Shown here: piece by piece, positions 1 through 48,500 of the stretch
Layout of the letters: each line of letters begins with the position of its first letter
How positions within the stretch are numbered: the first letter of the stretch is position 1
Assembly: GCA_964035795.1 (NCBI GenBank)
Contig: OZ038323.1
Location: 5,759,561 to 5,823,560, forward strand
Length of the DNA: 64,000 nt
Source of the DNA: Pterobdella sp. o SKG-2022
Lineage: Eukaryota; Annelida; Clitellata; Hirudinida; Piscicolidae
Direction of reading: 5' to 3'
Position numbers and translations under genes: made by a program
Notes under the pieces: model-generated
Told to the model about the DNA's origin: nothing
Databases searched by the model: none
Seen by the model: only the letters and a program-made list of their open reading frames with translations

Positions 1-418
1 ACGAAAGCAGGTATATATAATGAGAATTAAAATTCTAGTGTGTATCTTTGATGAATATTTTTTCTCGTTTTTAAGCTCGATTTGGACTATTTTTAAAAAC
101 TTTAAATAGAGGTTTGTATTTTTTAATACTTCTTTGCTTTTTAAAATATTTGGTGCAAAAAAGACAAAAAAAAACCATTTTAAAAAGTTATTGAAATTAC
201 AATGAATCTGTGTTAGTATAAAGACTATGTTTCAGCAATGAATTTAGTATTATTATTATTAAATTTTAACTAAAAAAATTGTGCAGCTAAAAATATTTTT
301 AGTGTTTGATGGAAATTTTACTCGAAAGTGAATGAAAATTTTGATATAATGTTTTTATTTCAAACAAAGTTTCATTTTTATTAGCAAAAAAATCAATTCA
401 AAATAATTCACAACAGTC
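1..418. other. upstream flank of gene 1, no gene seen
   Basis: AT-rich sequence with no convincing exon. It runs directly into the ATG at 419 and is presumably the 5' UTR and promoter side of the first gene. No TATA or initiator element could be assigned with confidence. Confidence 0.4.
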
Positions 419-14550
<14,132 letters not shown>

Positions 14551-15090
14551 GCAGCAGAACATCTACATCCAGCAGTTCAACGCTTTGATAAATTTGAAAC
14601 CTGATCGGACTTACCGTGATTAAAACTTGAACTCGTAGTATTCGAATCAAAACAGTTTGATTAATGCCTAACGGCAGAGCTTCAGTATTCACCTATTCGT
14701 ATGTACTGTGATCATCCTTTTGTTTAAGTGCTCTTAATTGCATAATTCTTCATGCTTTAATTGTTCATGCCATCAAATCATGTTTTAATGTCTGAATCAA
14801 TGTATGCATGAACATCATTTCTCGTCATAAAATTTTATTTCGTTTTAAAATTTTAATCTACGAATTTCTTAGTTTTAAAAATAAAAAATTAAGCTTAACT
14901 TTCAAAGTTTTATTTTATTTTAAAATTCTACTCCAAAATAATTAAACCTTCAAAGGTTTATTGCCAAGTATCATTACACTAATCAAAGTCCTCATATCAA
15001 AGAATCATTAAATACCACCCATCTATGAAACAACGCAAACAAAGTGGGAATCCTAAACCATTATGAGAAATCAAAGACCCAATAGTGTTA
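14551..15090. other. convergent 3' intergenic region
   Basis: 540 bp between the TAA of gene 1 (+) and the TAG of the ATP synthase d gene (-). It must hold both 3' UTRs. I see AT-rich sequence and candidate poly(A) signals only, with no further gene. Confidence 0.6.
14957..14962 (-). terminator. AATAAA signal of the ATP synthase d gene
   Basis: TTTATT on the + strand reads AATAAA on the - strand, about 130 nt downstream of the TAG stop, a normal distance for a short 3' UTR. Confidence 0.5.
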
Positions 15091-17039
15091 CTATTTGAAG
15101 GAGTGAGGGTTGTACTGGAACTGAGACTTCTTGTCGTGGGGCCAGAAAGTGGGTCTCTCAGTGGGGTTGGGTATAGTCTCGGGGAAGTAGTAGGCCATCA
15201 TGTCCAAGGTCATGTGCTCAAAGTCTGGCACTTGACCGATCTTCTGCAGCTGTGAGCATTAATTTCAGTTATTGGAATTTTTATAGTTTTTAAATTCTGA
15301 ATGCTATATTTTAACTTTTCAATATGAGGTTTCCTATCATTGTTAAATGACTTTAAACGCTATTATGTATGTGAATTGCATTAGTGAAGTAATTGAAATG
15401 GGGATTCATTTAAATAAAAAATTTGATTATTTTTCATTTTAATTGCTCTTCTATAAAATAAGAATAAACTTTATAAAAAACTTTAAATAATATATTCCAT
15501 TTATAAATAAATTTCTGAATTAATAGTTCAAAAATTAAAAAATAAAAAACATAACCTCAATTCTCTAAAATTTATTTCAATAAGCCTAATGGCATATTAC
15601 CACAAAATCACAAAATAATAAAAAAGCATTAAAAACTCTGGTATTCACACACACAATGTTTTATAATAAGGCTAAACTTATCAAAAACTATAGCTTTTTC
15701 TTTAAATAAATGTATTTGTAAAAAAATCTTACATTTGATGTGAAATTTTGGAAAATTTACACAAGATATAATTGTTTAACATCGGTTACCAAACTAGCAT
15801 GCATGGAAAATATTACTAACAAGTTCCTTGGAGGCTTTGATTTGAGCCTGCACATCAGCCACAAATTTCTTGCTCTGCTCCAACTGTTCAATTCGAATTA
15901 TGCTGTTCATTGCAGCTTTTTTGATTGAATATGATTAAGTCTTCCATTGAATATGATTAAGAGTCTATATTAAGTATAAATCAAAGATTTTCTAACAAGT
16001 GACATTGAGTGGTGATGATTATGAGTTATATAAACTTTCATTTAGACTAGCATGGGAACAACAATGAAACAGAGATGAAGAGCATAACTGAAACATTTTG
16101 ATAAGCATTCGAAGAAATGATGATGAATAAATTAACCAAAAAAAATAATCAATTAATATTGCTGTCTACAATTTTCCACATAAAGTATGTAGTTACAGAA
16201 TAGCAAATTATAAACCTAAAAAAAGCAACATAACAATCAAAATATTGAAAAATTTTTATTAACTAAGTTTTTTTAATATATATTTTTAATTTAAGAAATG
16301 ATATTAATAGTGTTGTAGTTTTAATCACTTACTGCTGCCTTTTCTTCACTCTCAATCTTGCTTTTTGTGTTTTTGGTATCAGTTGGGTAAGGAACAGTTA
16401 CTGCTTTGTACTGAAAAGAAATTTGAACAATGAAACTAAGGTATTACAAAATGACATTTCAATAATGGAGTCAATCAAGAGGAACTTTTCAAGGTTATCA
16501 AAGATTATAATACATAATAAATATCAGTTAATGATTACATATTTTATAATTACATATTATTATTCCTAATGAAATAATTAATAAGAATAGTTAACTCAAA
16601 ATAATAGAGACCTTCTAAGGTTATGCTTAGTCTCCCTTAAATTTAAAATTATTGAAAAGTGGAACATATTAAACCTCACCCCCTTTTCGAACACATCCAG
16701 CAGTGAAGCATCGTGTAACTTCTCCCTGTAATGAGCAAAGTCTATGGCTGGTAAGGCCTCTGGATGACGATGCACCCTCGGGAAAAAATATAAAGATCAT
16801 CTCGTGAATTTTAGCGAATTCAAATATTTTTATATCTGCAATATAGATATTTAATATATCAAGTACAAAAATTTCATTAAAAAACCAAATAATTGTGAAT
16901 GATAATATGACACTTACTTGGAAACATACATGTCGGACTTTGATTTGAAAGCTCTAAAATAAGAAAGTTGATCGGAATGAACTCTTTCAGCAAATGCTGC
17001 CCAATCAACCATAGATTTGGCAATTCTTTTAGCAGCCAT
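15091..17039 (-). CDS. ATP5PD: ATP synthase subunit d, mitochondrial
   Basis: This is the peripheral-stalk subunit d of mitochondrial F1Fo ATP synthase, a soluble matrix-side protein of the stator. Exons on the - strand: 17039-16918, 16776-16680, 16410-16333, 15915-15821 and 15249-15091 (TAG). The N-terminus MAAKRIAKSMVDWAAFAERV matches the family pattern (insect homologues start MAARRIAQSS.NW..LAERV). It is followed by a PAIDFAHYREKL segment, VPYP, a helical E/K/Q-rich middle and a C-terminal FEHMTLDMMAYYFPET...PTFWPHD signature. Length (~150 aa) is close to the usual 160-180. Exons 1-2-3 and 4-5 join in phase. The exon 3 to 4 junction does not: exon 3 ends phase 0 at gtaagt, while the acceptor before CTGCAATGAAC leaves two extra bases, so one of these sites is misread or unusual. 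It diverges from the dynein gene. Confidence 0.93.
15656..15714. repeat. degenerate copy of the palindromic element arm
   Basis: About 60 bp similar to the right inner arm of the element at 10357-10556 (tgttttat.ataaggcta.acttatc.aaaa.tatagctttt.tttaaataaatgtat). It lies in the last intron of the ATP synthase d gene, so the family is dispersed. Confidence 0.65.
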
Positions 17040-17956
17040 CTTCGAAAATTTATTGACCTTGTACTCCAAAGACAACAGACTATTTTCTATTTAAATGTGA
17101 ATTTTGTTAAAACTATTTTATCACTTGATAATGTAAGCTAGTCTTACGAAAAGCTTCGTGTCTTTTAAAATAAATACTTTGTGCTCGTTGACCTTAAAAT
17201 TTTATTTAGGCTATTATACTTAGTTAAAACTATTAGATAACATTCTTACTTTAATAAAATTAAACCAAAAATTATTTGAATAATTTTAAAAATTGTTTTT
17301 TTTTTCAAAAAACAAGACTTTTTACAATAACTTTCCTAGTTCTTCATATTTTGTCCGTATCTGATCGTATGACGGGAAGACAAAGACTTAATATAGGCAA
17401 ACAATGTTTTTTCTTTTTCACGATTCTGTTTCTGGTCTACATTCGAAATACGCGGTCTCTCGTCGTCTCAGGATTATTAGCTACATATGAATATTGAGTA
17501 TGCAAAATTTTTGATAGGCTAAAAAAATCATTTTTATTGTTTTAACAATGTTATCTCAACATATTAAAAAACATAGTTTAAAAAAACCGCGGTGTCTTCT
17601 TGTTTAAACAAAAGCAACTAGGTACTTTGTATTTTAAAATGTTTCTAAATAAAGCTCATGAGATTTTTTAATAAAAGCTATTTAATAAAACTCAATTTTT
17701 TTAAAAATTTTTAGAAAATTCAAAGAAAAAGTTATATTTTTTAATGACTGTATTAATTTTATTGCTTTGATGCTCTTTTAAGCAAAACCATGCCAACTGA
17801 TTTTGAAAATGTCTTCTGGTAATAAGGTATCGTTTATTATTTTTTAAATGCAATTCTTTGAGTATTTGAGCTATTTTGAATGATAATAAAAACTCAACAC
17901 TTATAGAAAACTAAAAGAAAAATATTAAGCAAAAAAGTGAATTTTAAAGAATGCAG
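17040..17956. other. divergent upstream region, no gene assigned
   Basis: AT-rich sequence upstream of the ATP synthase d start (-). It is presumably promoter for that gene and for the + strand genes to the right. An ATG at 17811 (MSSGNK, followed by gtatcg) could be a short 5' exon, but its phase does not join the exon at 17957. Confidence 0.35.
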
Positions 17957-18256
17957 ATGGAACGAAACTTCTGTTGGCTTCAAATATGAAAAAATTAGCG
18001 TTGCTGAAGTTTGTAGCAAATGTAAGTCAAAAGAGAAAAATTTATTTCCATTCAAAAACAAAAATTATGAAGAAAAAAATTATAAAAATAACAACGTGTA
18101 GATGTAACCCCGAAAATTTTCGAGAGTGTTTCAGAATACGTAAAGAGCCACCTATACAAAACGAAATGTGCTCGAGATTCTTTCAGAGCTTCTCTTCTCA
18201 CCTATTTAACGTTCATTCTATATCCTTCATTCAATATTTCAACTAAAAACACTTAA
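17957..18256 (+). CDS. possible small gene, two exons, start not found
   Basis: Two segments join in phase. 17957-18021 (acceptor atgcag, donor gtaagt) encodes a WNETSVGFKYEK-type peptide. 18102-18256 (acceptor gtgtag) continues YVTPKIFESVSEYVKSHLYK and runs to TAA. The reading has protein-like composition and strong splice sites, but I found no upstream exon giving an ATG in phase 2, and I do not recognise the family. It could be a small gene squeezed before the dynein start, a 5' exon set of something else, or coincidence. Confidence 0.3.
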
Positions 18257-18311
18257 TATCTTTCATTTCTTAACTTTTAAGTACTTCATAATTCACTGAC
18301 TTTTTTAAAGT

Positions 18312-40111
<21,800 letters not shown>

Positions 40112-43100
40112 GTTATTCTCCATGTATGTGTTTTGTGGCATCAAGTTTGAGTTTTTTGATACAAATTTTTTTTTTTCTGTAGGTTTATTTTTAGTTTTAT
40201 ATACATGTATTTAATTAATTGCTGATCCTTTAGGTTTAGACGTTGTTTTTTTCGTTAATTAAATCTATGTATTTTGTTAATTAACAAACTTACAATCAGC
40301 TCATAAATAAATTTTTATTGTTGAAGCTTTAATAAAGTGTTTAATTGAGAATTTTGTAACTGTTAATTGATAAAAAGACTGAAAAAATTTTAAAAATCGG
40401 TGAAAAAATAATTTTTAAATTTAAATTTTAAAAATATTTTTCTTCGATATGAAAAAAATAAATTAATTCCACAACTTCTAGCATCTTGTTATTTGAAAAC
40501 AATTAAAATTTTAGTAGCTTTAAGGAGGGATAAAAAGAAATTCGAAGGGTTTCCACATTTACTAACCAGATACGAACGATGAACTACATAAAGACAATAT
40601 TTTGATCGGTAAACTTAAAAAAGTTCTCACTTTTCATCAGCCAATAATGCAAAATTAATGATCACTGAGATTCTTAGGAAGAACTTCTAATAAAAGAAAT
40701 GTGAAAGTTGCTAAGTTAATTTTGAACTTAACGAAGAACAGCTTTGCGTGAAGTGGTGAATGGTTAAGGTTATTGAACAAATTACTAGTGCCTCAACAAA
40801 ATGAAGTTTTTGATGTTGGAACATTAGTAAGACCTCACAAACGAGGTTTTCAAATATTAAAAAACAACAATGATATGCTAATGTTAAAAAAATTACTAAA
40901 CTAATATTATTAGTGTTGAAAAATTACTAGTGATAAAAAAAGTAAGAATAGAATTTGCCCTACGTGAGAAACACTCATGTGTGGTAGACGGAGATTAAGA
41001 AAAATTTTTGAAATAAGATCAATGAAGCAATCCATAACATTAATAAAGATTTTGAAATGCATAACCTCTGAAACCATGCAAATTATACTGTCAGTGCAGT
41101 TTTTGAGCAACATTGCAAAAACTCTTATAAAATTTAAAAATAACTGTTCAAGTTTTTTTCAAATCTCAATTGAGAGAAAAATTCATGTAAATATTTAACT
41201 GTCAAAAACAAATATTGAGATAAATATTGTTTAAACAAAGTCGATAAAGAAGGCTTGGGAGATAAGGAAGAAGCTTCATATATATTCAAAAATACTATTA
41301 CTATTTATTACTGATGGATGAAATTTATTAGTGGTTGTTATTTTTGAATTCCTGTTTCTTAGTTTTTATACCAATAACAATAAAAATTCAGTTTTTTTAT
41401 ATAGTAAATTAAAAGCAATGAAGACGAAGTTCTGACTTAAAGACTTTTGGTCTTTTTTAAATCAAAAGTTAAAAGAAATTAAATTTTATTGAAGTAATCG
41501 CCCTGAAACAATAATGATGAAGAATGCAATCATTACCTAGTGAAGATGATGAGTCGATGAAAATATAAAGGAAAACTCAAGTTTGTCTACTATGCGTTTA
41601 ATTGGAAACAAAATCAAGTGATGTAGGCAAATGATGATGAAGTTATCTCGAGTGAGCATGTTTGAAAATTTTGTATTCATGCTAGCATTTTTTTGTATTA
41701 ATCTTTCGCTCATTAAATCTTTCCATAAGCTTTATAAAAGACTTGAGCTCATAAGAAATAAAGGTTTTAAGGTTATTGAAAAATATTTAAGCTTGAAATT
41801 TTTATTTGCATGTATTTTTAAACGTTTTTTCATGACTATCTATTTTTCTGCACTTGAGATACTGAAAAAATATAAATTGAATCAGTTTTTCGACCTTTTC
41901 TCCATCTATTTCTTGTTAACTTCAATTTTAATGCCTGCTCTGAAACTATTTTTCAAGAATTTCTCACACAAAGTAATCGTAAGTTTATTGATAAAATCAA
42001 AAAAAATCACAAATAATTATATTAAATCGACCAAAAAAACTGTAAATTAGAATCGTTGAAGACTTTTTTTTTTAAATTTTGAAACAGGATGAGAATATAA
42101 CTTGAAAAGACATCGTATGTATTTGTGGTTTTGTTAATATTCGCCTGATGATGATAAGGAATAGAGACCAAAAAGTTTTGTTTCAAATAAACGTATACAA
42201 CAGATCGTGTTTTTATAACTTACATATGATTTTTAACATTCTTGCTACAAGCAAGCTCAAGGAAACAAAGCCTTATCGTTATGCAAAGTCTTTCGTAAGC
42301 AGGACCCACTCTCAGACAATAGGCCAAAAAGATACTTTTATTTGGGAAGTTTTTGAACAATCTATTACAAACAATGTGCACAATTAAGCAATTTACACAT
42401 TGCCTGAAACAGTTGGAGATCTATATAATTGATGTTTGACTGAAAAAATTTAGTTTTCAAATTAACATCAAAAACGACTTTTTGATAACTTTATTTTCTT
42501 AAATCTCATAATTTGCCCCATGTTGAAATTATTCAAAACAGCATCATTATTTACAACAATAAAACTTTTTTTCACTTATGACTGACTAAAAAGTATACGA
42601 AAGTATTAAAATATACTTATTGTCTAGTGAAACACGCAATATACATTTTCCCCAAAAGTTTTAGAAAATATGTACATTGCCTGATGACACAGATCGCTTT
42701 CAACCTACAAAACATCACACCAAATAATAAAATGAAATAAATAACTTTTATGGCTCCATTGAAACTCAGTTCGTCTGAGCACCTATTTGAAATAAAGCTT
42801 ATGGGAACATTGAAAGCAAAGGGTAGAAGCAAAGGTATGAGAAAACTCAACAAAACCCTCATAATTTACTTAATGGCATTTCTATGCTCGCTAATTATTT
42901 CAATAAGAATATCGGTAGACCAAATATGACAGGATTTGTAACCCATTATATTCATAATAACAGATAATGCAGTCTTGTAGATCATTATAATAAGTCACAC
43001 TGTGAGAAACGTTGTAAGATCATTTAATTATGGCATGTATTTGTGACCTCTTTTGCAGAATGAATGTATCTTCGCATGGATCCTCTTGATGAAAAAATAT

Positions 43101-45557
43101 TTTGCTAATAATAAAATAAATGTCATATCTCTTAAATCTATCGATAAAACAAGTGTAAGTAACATGAAAAAATACAATGACATTTTGAATCATTGATAGA
43201 AACTTGTATGAAATTATAAAAAACACTGTATCAGCAATAGACATAAAAGATGAACTACCTCAAAGCAGCAAAACCAAATAAAAGCGATGAAGGATGGCAA
43301 AACTCAAAGGTTCAATAAACACATATCAACGTAGACCCTCCACTAACTCACAAGCATTAACCCACAAAACTGACTAGATATTCATCGAAGAACATATGAC
43401 ACTAACGTACCTTCAAAGGTATTTCCTGTCGTCCAAAAGTTCACACGCATAATTATCAGTCTGATATATATGTATAGAAAGTATGCTTTTATACTAGCTT
43501 CATATATAAAAGCTTTCAAGGGTTATGAAAAGCGCTAAAACTTAAAAAAAAGTTGCATTCTCTCCGTTACAGAGTAAATAAGTTGAAAACTAAGGTTATA
43601 TATTTGTACGCTTTGAATGCAGTGGATTATTTTATAAGTTTGAATAATTCTGAACACTTTAACTTGTAACAATTGTGCAAAAGGTAGTGTTGTTGTTAAT
43701 ATTATCATTATTTTGATTGTTATTTTTTGCATAATATTAATAATATTTGAATAGTTAATTTCATTTACATACTAATGGCTTTCATCACCATTTTAATCGC
43801 CTATTTCCATTCATTTTTGTTAATCCAGCACTCTTAGTAACAAAAATTATTATACGAGTAAGTATTGAAAAGTGAGTCTAAACATTAATATAATATCTAA
43901 AAATAGAAATTGTGAGCCAAACAAGAAAACTTTCCTAAATATTCTTCAATAACTAAAAAATAGTAATATCGGAAATTATAACAAGAATACCATGCAAAGT
44001 TTCTAAAATCCATATAAATTTTCAAGCATAACATCGACTGCATATCAACTAATTAATTCTCATTAACAAAGCTTTTTAACATGAATTTTTCAACAAAAAT
44101 GTTTTAACAAATTCAGTTTTCGATGTTCAAACACCCTGCGTCTTTCCTTATTGAAATGGGAACCATTTGCTTATTAGGACACGAATAAAAGCCTTGCTTG
44201 AGCTAAGCCCAACAAACTCTTGAAAGTCGATACATTTTTTCAACTGGCTATCGCACTAAAGCTATCGATTTAAAACAAGAGACATAGCCACTATTTGATA
44301 AGTTGTTAAAGCACACAAAGTATTGTTTCACACACGAAATTCTTGACTAAATTAATAAGAATAGCAATCAACTTGAAACAATGCACCATTAGCGACCTTA
44401 ACAATGACAAACTTGCCGCATAATACATTACCATGGTACAATGGTCCCTTGGTATTCATTTAGTACTATCGTATATTTTAATGCTTTTAAAGCACTCAAT
44501 GAAGAAAGTATTAATTGATGTTTTGAAGAAATAATTAAGTATTATGGTTTTGGCTTATTTGTTAGTGCGCTTAGAAGTTCTATTGAATGTTTGTTAGATG
44601 TGTGTGAACTAATTGAGGAGTATTGTGTTTAAGCTGGGCAGGTGATAGGATATCAATGACGGTGCTATTAAGTAGTATCACTTGGTCTATTATTATTGCT
44701 TTGACAACTTTTGGGCCAGTGTATTCTATATATTTTAAGCTCTAAGCAACTAGATCCGAAAATAAAATATCTCTCGAACTGCTTTTCAGAAACAGTTTTT
44801 AATGAAGAGATTTTTATCTGAATACTTGCGTGTCTAATGATATATTTGGAGGTTGAGAAAAAGGAAAAATAACTTTAAACACGGTAAAAATATGGGGTAG
44901 AATTTTTATTATATTTTTAATTATTTTTTTACGGTTTAATTATCTATCTTTGACTATAACTGCCGCGATTATTGCTTCTAAGTTTTCCCCCCTATACAGC
45001 ATCGTTCTAGCCGCAGTCGGTCCTTGCTTGTTTGTTTATCTTGGTAATTAACTTATCAGTTGTATTAATATACAACGACTAAATAACGCAAATACCGAAC
45101 TTTCTCGTATATTATCTCAACTTTAATCTTAATCCTCTAACATTCATGTTACAACTTAATATAAATATCGAGAATTAAGAATTTTAAACCGCATAAAACA
45201 CACAAAAGAACAAAAAGATTAAAAGATATAAGGATGGATTGAAAGGCCCAAGTGAAGGATAAAATAATAAATAGATCAAATACCCATACCCTAGTGCTTA
45301 TGATATTCATAATTAGTGGAACCTCTAATCATTTGTTGTAATTGTGCCGATGTAGAAGATTTTTAATGAATGCTCGTTTTTTATTGTTTTTAAATTTTGA
45401 AGAAAAAAGAATGACTTTAATCTTTAGTAAGGTTTGAATTATTGAACTTTGTCGAAATAGTTACGAATAATTGAAATTTCAGAAGTATGTATATCAGAAT
45501 AAAAGTATTAACTCCTCGAATTGATATCTTTATTAAATCCTGCCCTTTCAAAACAGG
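40112..45557. other. 5.4-kb intergenic region, no gene supported
   Basis: AT-rich sequence. The longest open frame (about 41631-42050, 139 codons) is a Phe/Leu/Ile/Lys-rich translation of AT-rich DNA with no recognisable motif. I see no splice-linked chain, RNA gene or clear repeat family here. Confidence 0.5.
40306..40311 (+). terminator. AATAAA signal after the dynein gene
   Basis: AATAAA lies about 195 nt past the dynein stop codon, with a second copy close by at about 40333. It is a plausible polyadenylation signal. Confidence 0.5.
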
Positions 45558-48500
45558 ATGCCTTTCAAAATGTTGTTGGTGGTGATGATGATGATGATGG
45601 GTAGGATGACGCAAGCCTCTTACCAACATAACCTCTACAACTCACAAGGTGAACTGCCCTAATTAGTTGAGAATAATTGGGTGAGCATTTTGAATGATGT
45701 TTTTTATACAAGCATAACTTGCCTGTTGTATCTTATGTAAACATTAACATTGAGTTAAGGAATTCAAAAAATAGGATTGCATTGCTATGTCCAATAATAA
45801 ATTGTACAAAAATATTCCAAGGTTTTTGAGTTAAATTTTCAAAGCACAAAACATTAAACTGATATGTTGTGGTGTAGAGATTGGAAATGAAGCAATTGTA
45901 TTACATTTTCAGAGTAAAAATCATCATTTAATCTTTTGAGCTCCGTAATTCCACAACACTGCACCTTTCAACCATACACACTGCACCTTTCAACCATACA
46001 TATATTGGCGAGGTCTAGAATTTTCTTTAATCATTTCCGCATGTTCAAAGCGAAAGAAATATTCGTTTCTAGGAATGCTCCAAATCGAGTGACCAATGAT
46101 TGGAAAAATTTAGAAAACAATCAATCAACTACAAAAGCTCGTGAACTTCAACAATTTGAGTTTGATATAATTGGTTGAAATGCTTAATAATAATACTAGA
46201 TGAAAAGCAAAAAATAAATTTGAAAAATTCTGAAAATTTTGATTTGAAATAATAAAAAATTAAGCGAATTCACTTGCTCAACTTGAACGCAAACACTGCT
46301 ATAAAAGGCATTCATTAAATGCATACAAAAGCTTAATTTACGAGGAATGCTTGCAAATGATTAGAGTTAAAATTAAAGACACACCTCACGACCTCGCTTG
46401 AGTGACGATGTGAAGTGGTGGAAAATATTTAAACACATAATAAATATACAGTAAAAAAAAGAAAAATTCATTCTTAAAACAATACCTGAAAAGGTGCATA
46501 GCTGAAGAAATTGAAAATAGAAGAAAAAGAGTGATTGTTGGTTTTTTATGGCGTATTTATGGTATTTGGTGGTGTGTTGAAGTATTTGTGGGCAGTACTG
46601 TACAAGCTTTTACTACTTCTGCTTCCATTTAAACAATAACATTCTTTCATATAAGCAGGAAGTGAAACTGGTTCGATTTGAAAATCTTTAAATTTATATA
46701 AAATGCTGATACATTTTTCTAATTTAAAAGAAATATTTCACGGCCTTATAAACTTGTGAAGAAAGCTCCAACCCAGCCAATCAAGTCGAAGGACTATTTT
46801 AATTGCATTTATGGCTGTATTATTTTCAAACATATTTCGTCAGTTATTAATTTAACTTTTTTGGATAGTTTTCAACAAAAAAAAATCCTGAAATTGTTTT
46901 AAGTTTTTGTTTAAAATTTCAACGTTATTTGTGGGTTGAAAGGATAATTTGGGTAATTTTTTGCTGTAGTTACTCTTGATACACCCTTACACGTATTTGA
47001 TATCATTTTATTTGAGTTTGAGCAACATTTAATTATCATGAGAAAATCTATTTTAACGAAAACTTTTTATTAATCAAGCAAAAAGGCTCATATTTTGAAC
47101 GCTGTTGTTTTGTGTAATGTGGTTTTATCAAATGCATATGCACATTTTAAATGCTTTTTTGACATAATAAGATTGAATAATTTATCGGGTGTTTGAGAGA
47201 ATAATGTTATCATTGTATTTGATCCAATTGAAGAGGTATTGATGATAGGAATTATTGCTAAGAATTGAAGATCTAAGTGGCATTTTATGCGGAACTTTTG
47301 GCATGAAGAAGATAATAAGAATAATTGAAACAATAGGTTTGATTAAATTTGAGAATAAAATAAAAATCAGCATGTAACAATGATTTATTGTGCACACAAA
47401 TTCAAAGCTTCATTTAATGGCGTTAATGACAGAGGTTCATAAGTGTTGCTTAGCTAAGTGAAGCTTTTAAAATCTTTCATTTTACTAATTATTAGAATAA
47501 AATAAATTTTTTAAATACGAAACAAACCTACAACCCAAAAAAAAAACCTACTTAGATTGCGAACAAAGTGTTTCTCTGGGAATGGCTTCAGGAGAGATCC
47601 AAGATTGGCAGATCTCTTCGTCGTCCACTTACCCTCCGGAATGGGACCTTTACTGCCATGAAAAATACGCAAGGTTGTCTGAAAATTTTAATTTTAATTT
47701 TTCAATGTTGAAATAACCATTTTATTTTTCAATAAATGACTTAAACACTGTAGACTCTACCAACCGAACAAGAGAGCTTGGTGCTCAAGGTACAAATCCT
47801 CATCTGAATGGCTGCTTATTGATCTTGGAGTTGCTGCCAAGGTTGCATTTAGAAAATACGTAACAAAAATTTCAATAATTCTACACCAATAGTATATATT
47901 TATGATAAATAATTTCACTTTTCTCAGGTGACTGGAGTTATGACGCAAGGCAAGGGTGATGGAAAGGAGTGGGTGACTGCCTTCATGATTTCTTACAGCA
48001 TCGATGCTTTCCATTGGAAATATGTCACTGATGCTTATGGAAACCAAAGGGTGAATTGAGCTCAATATAATATTAAACTTTAAATCAAAATTTGCGCTTT
48101 AGTCATTGAAAAAGTTCAAAACTTTTATAACTTCTACCAACTATCTACAAGAATTATCGACCCTAGGTGTTTGAAGGTAACAAGAACTCATACTCGACCA
48201 AACACACATTTTTAGATGAACCGATATTTGGAAGGTTCATTAAATTCCATGTGGTTAATTGGAACAGACACCCAAGCTTGCGAGTGGAAATCATCGGATG
48301 TCAGAGTAAGTTATTCATTATAGGCCCAAATAGCTTTTTTATAGCGAGATATTAATCAATGAAAGGAATTTTTTCATGACTGAGTTTTGAAGGCTGATTT
48401 TTTATTGAAATAAAAATTCTTCCATGATTTTCAGTTTGCAAGTCTATAATTTCGGATCCTCCATCGGCTAAAATATCTGCATCGAGTGAGAGGAAGTTTG

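Noticed and set aside
41631..42050. 139-codon hydrophobic open frame
   Set aside because: Composition (Phe, Leu, Ile, Lys) is what AT-rich DNA gives by chance. No signal, domain or splice context supports it.
45936..46178. 80-codon open frame with a duplicated ACTGCACCTTTCAACC segment
   Set aside because: It lies in the first intron of the discoidin gene; the duplication is small and no homology is recognisable.
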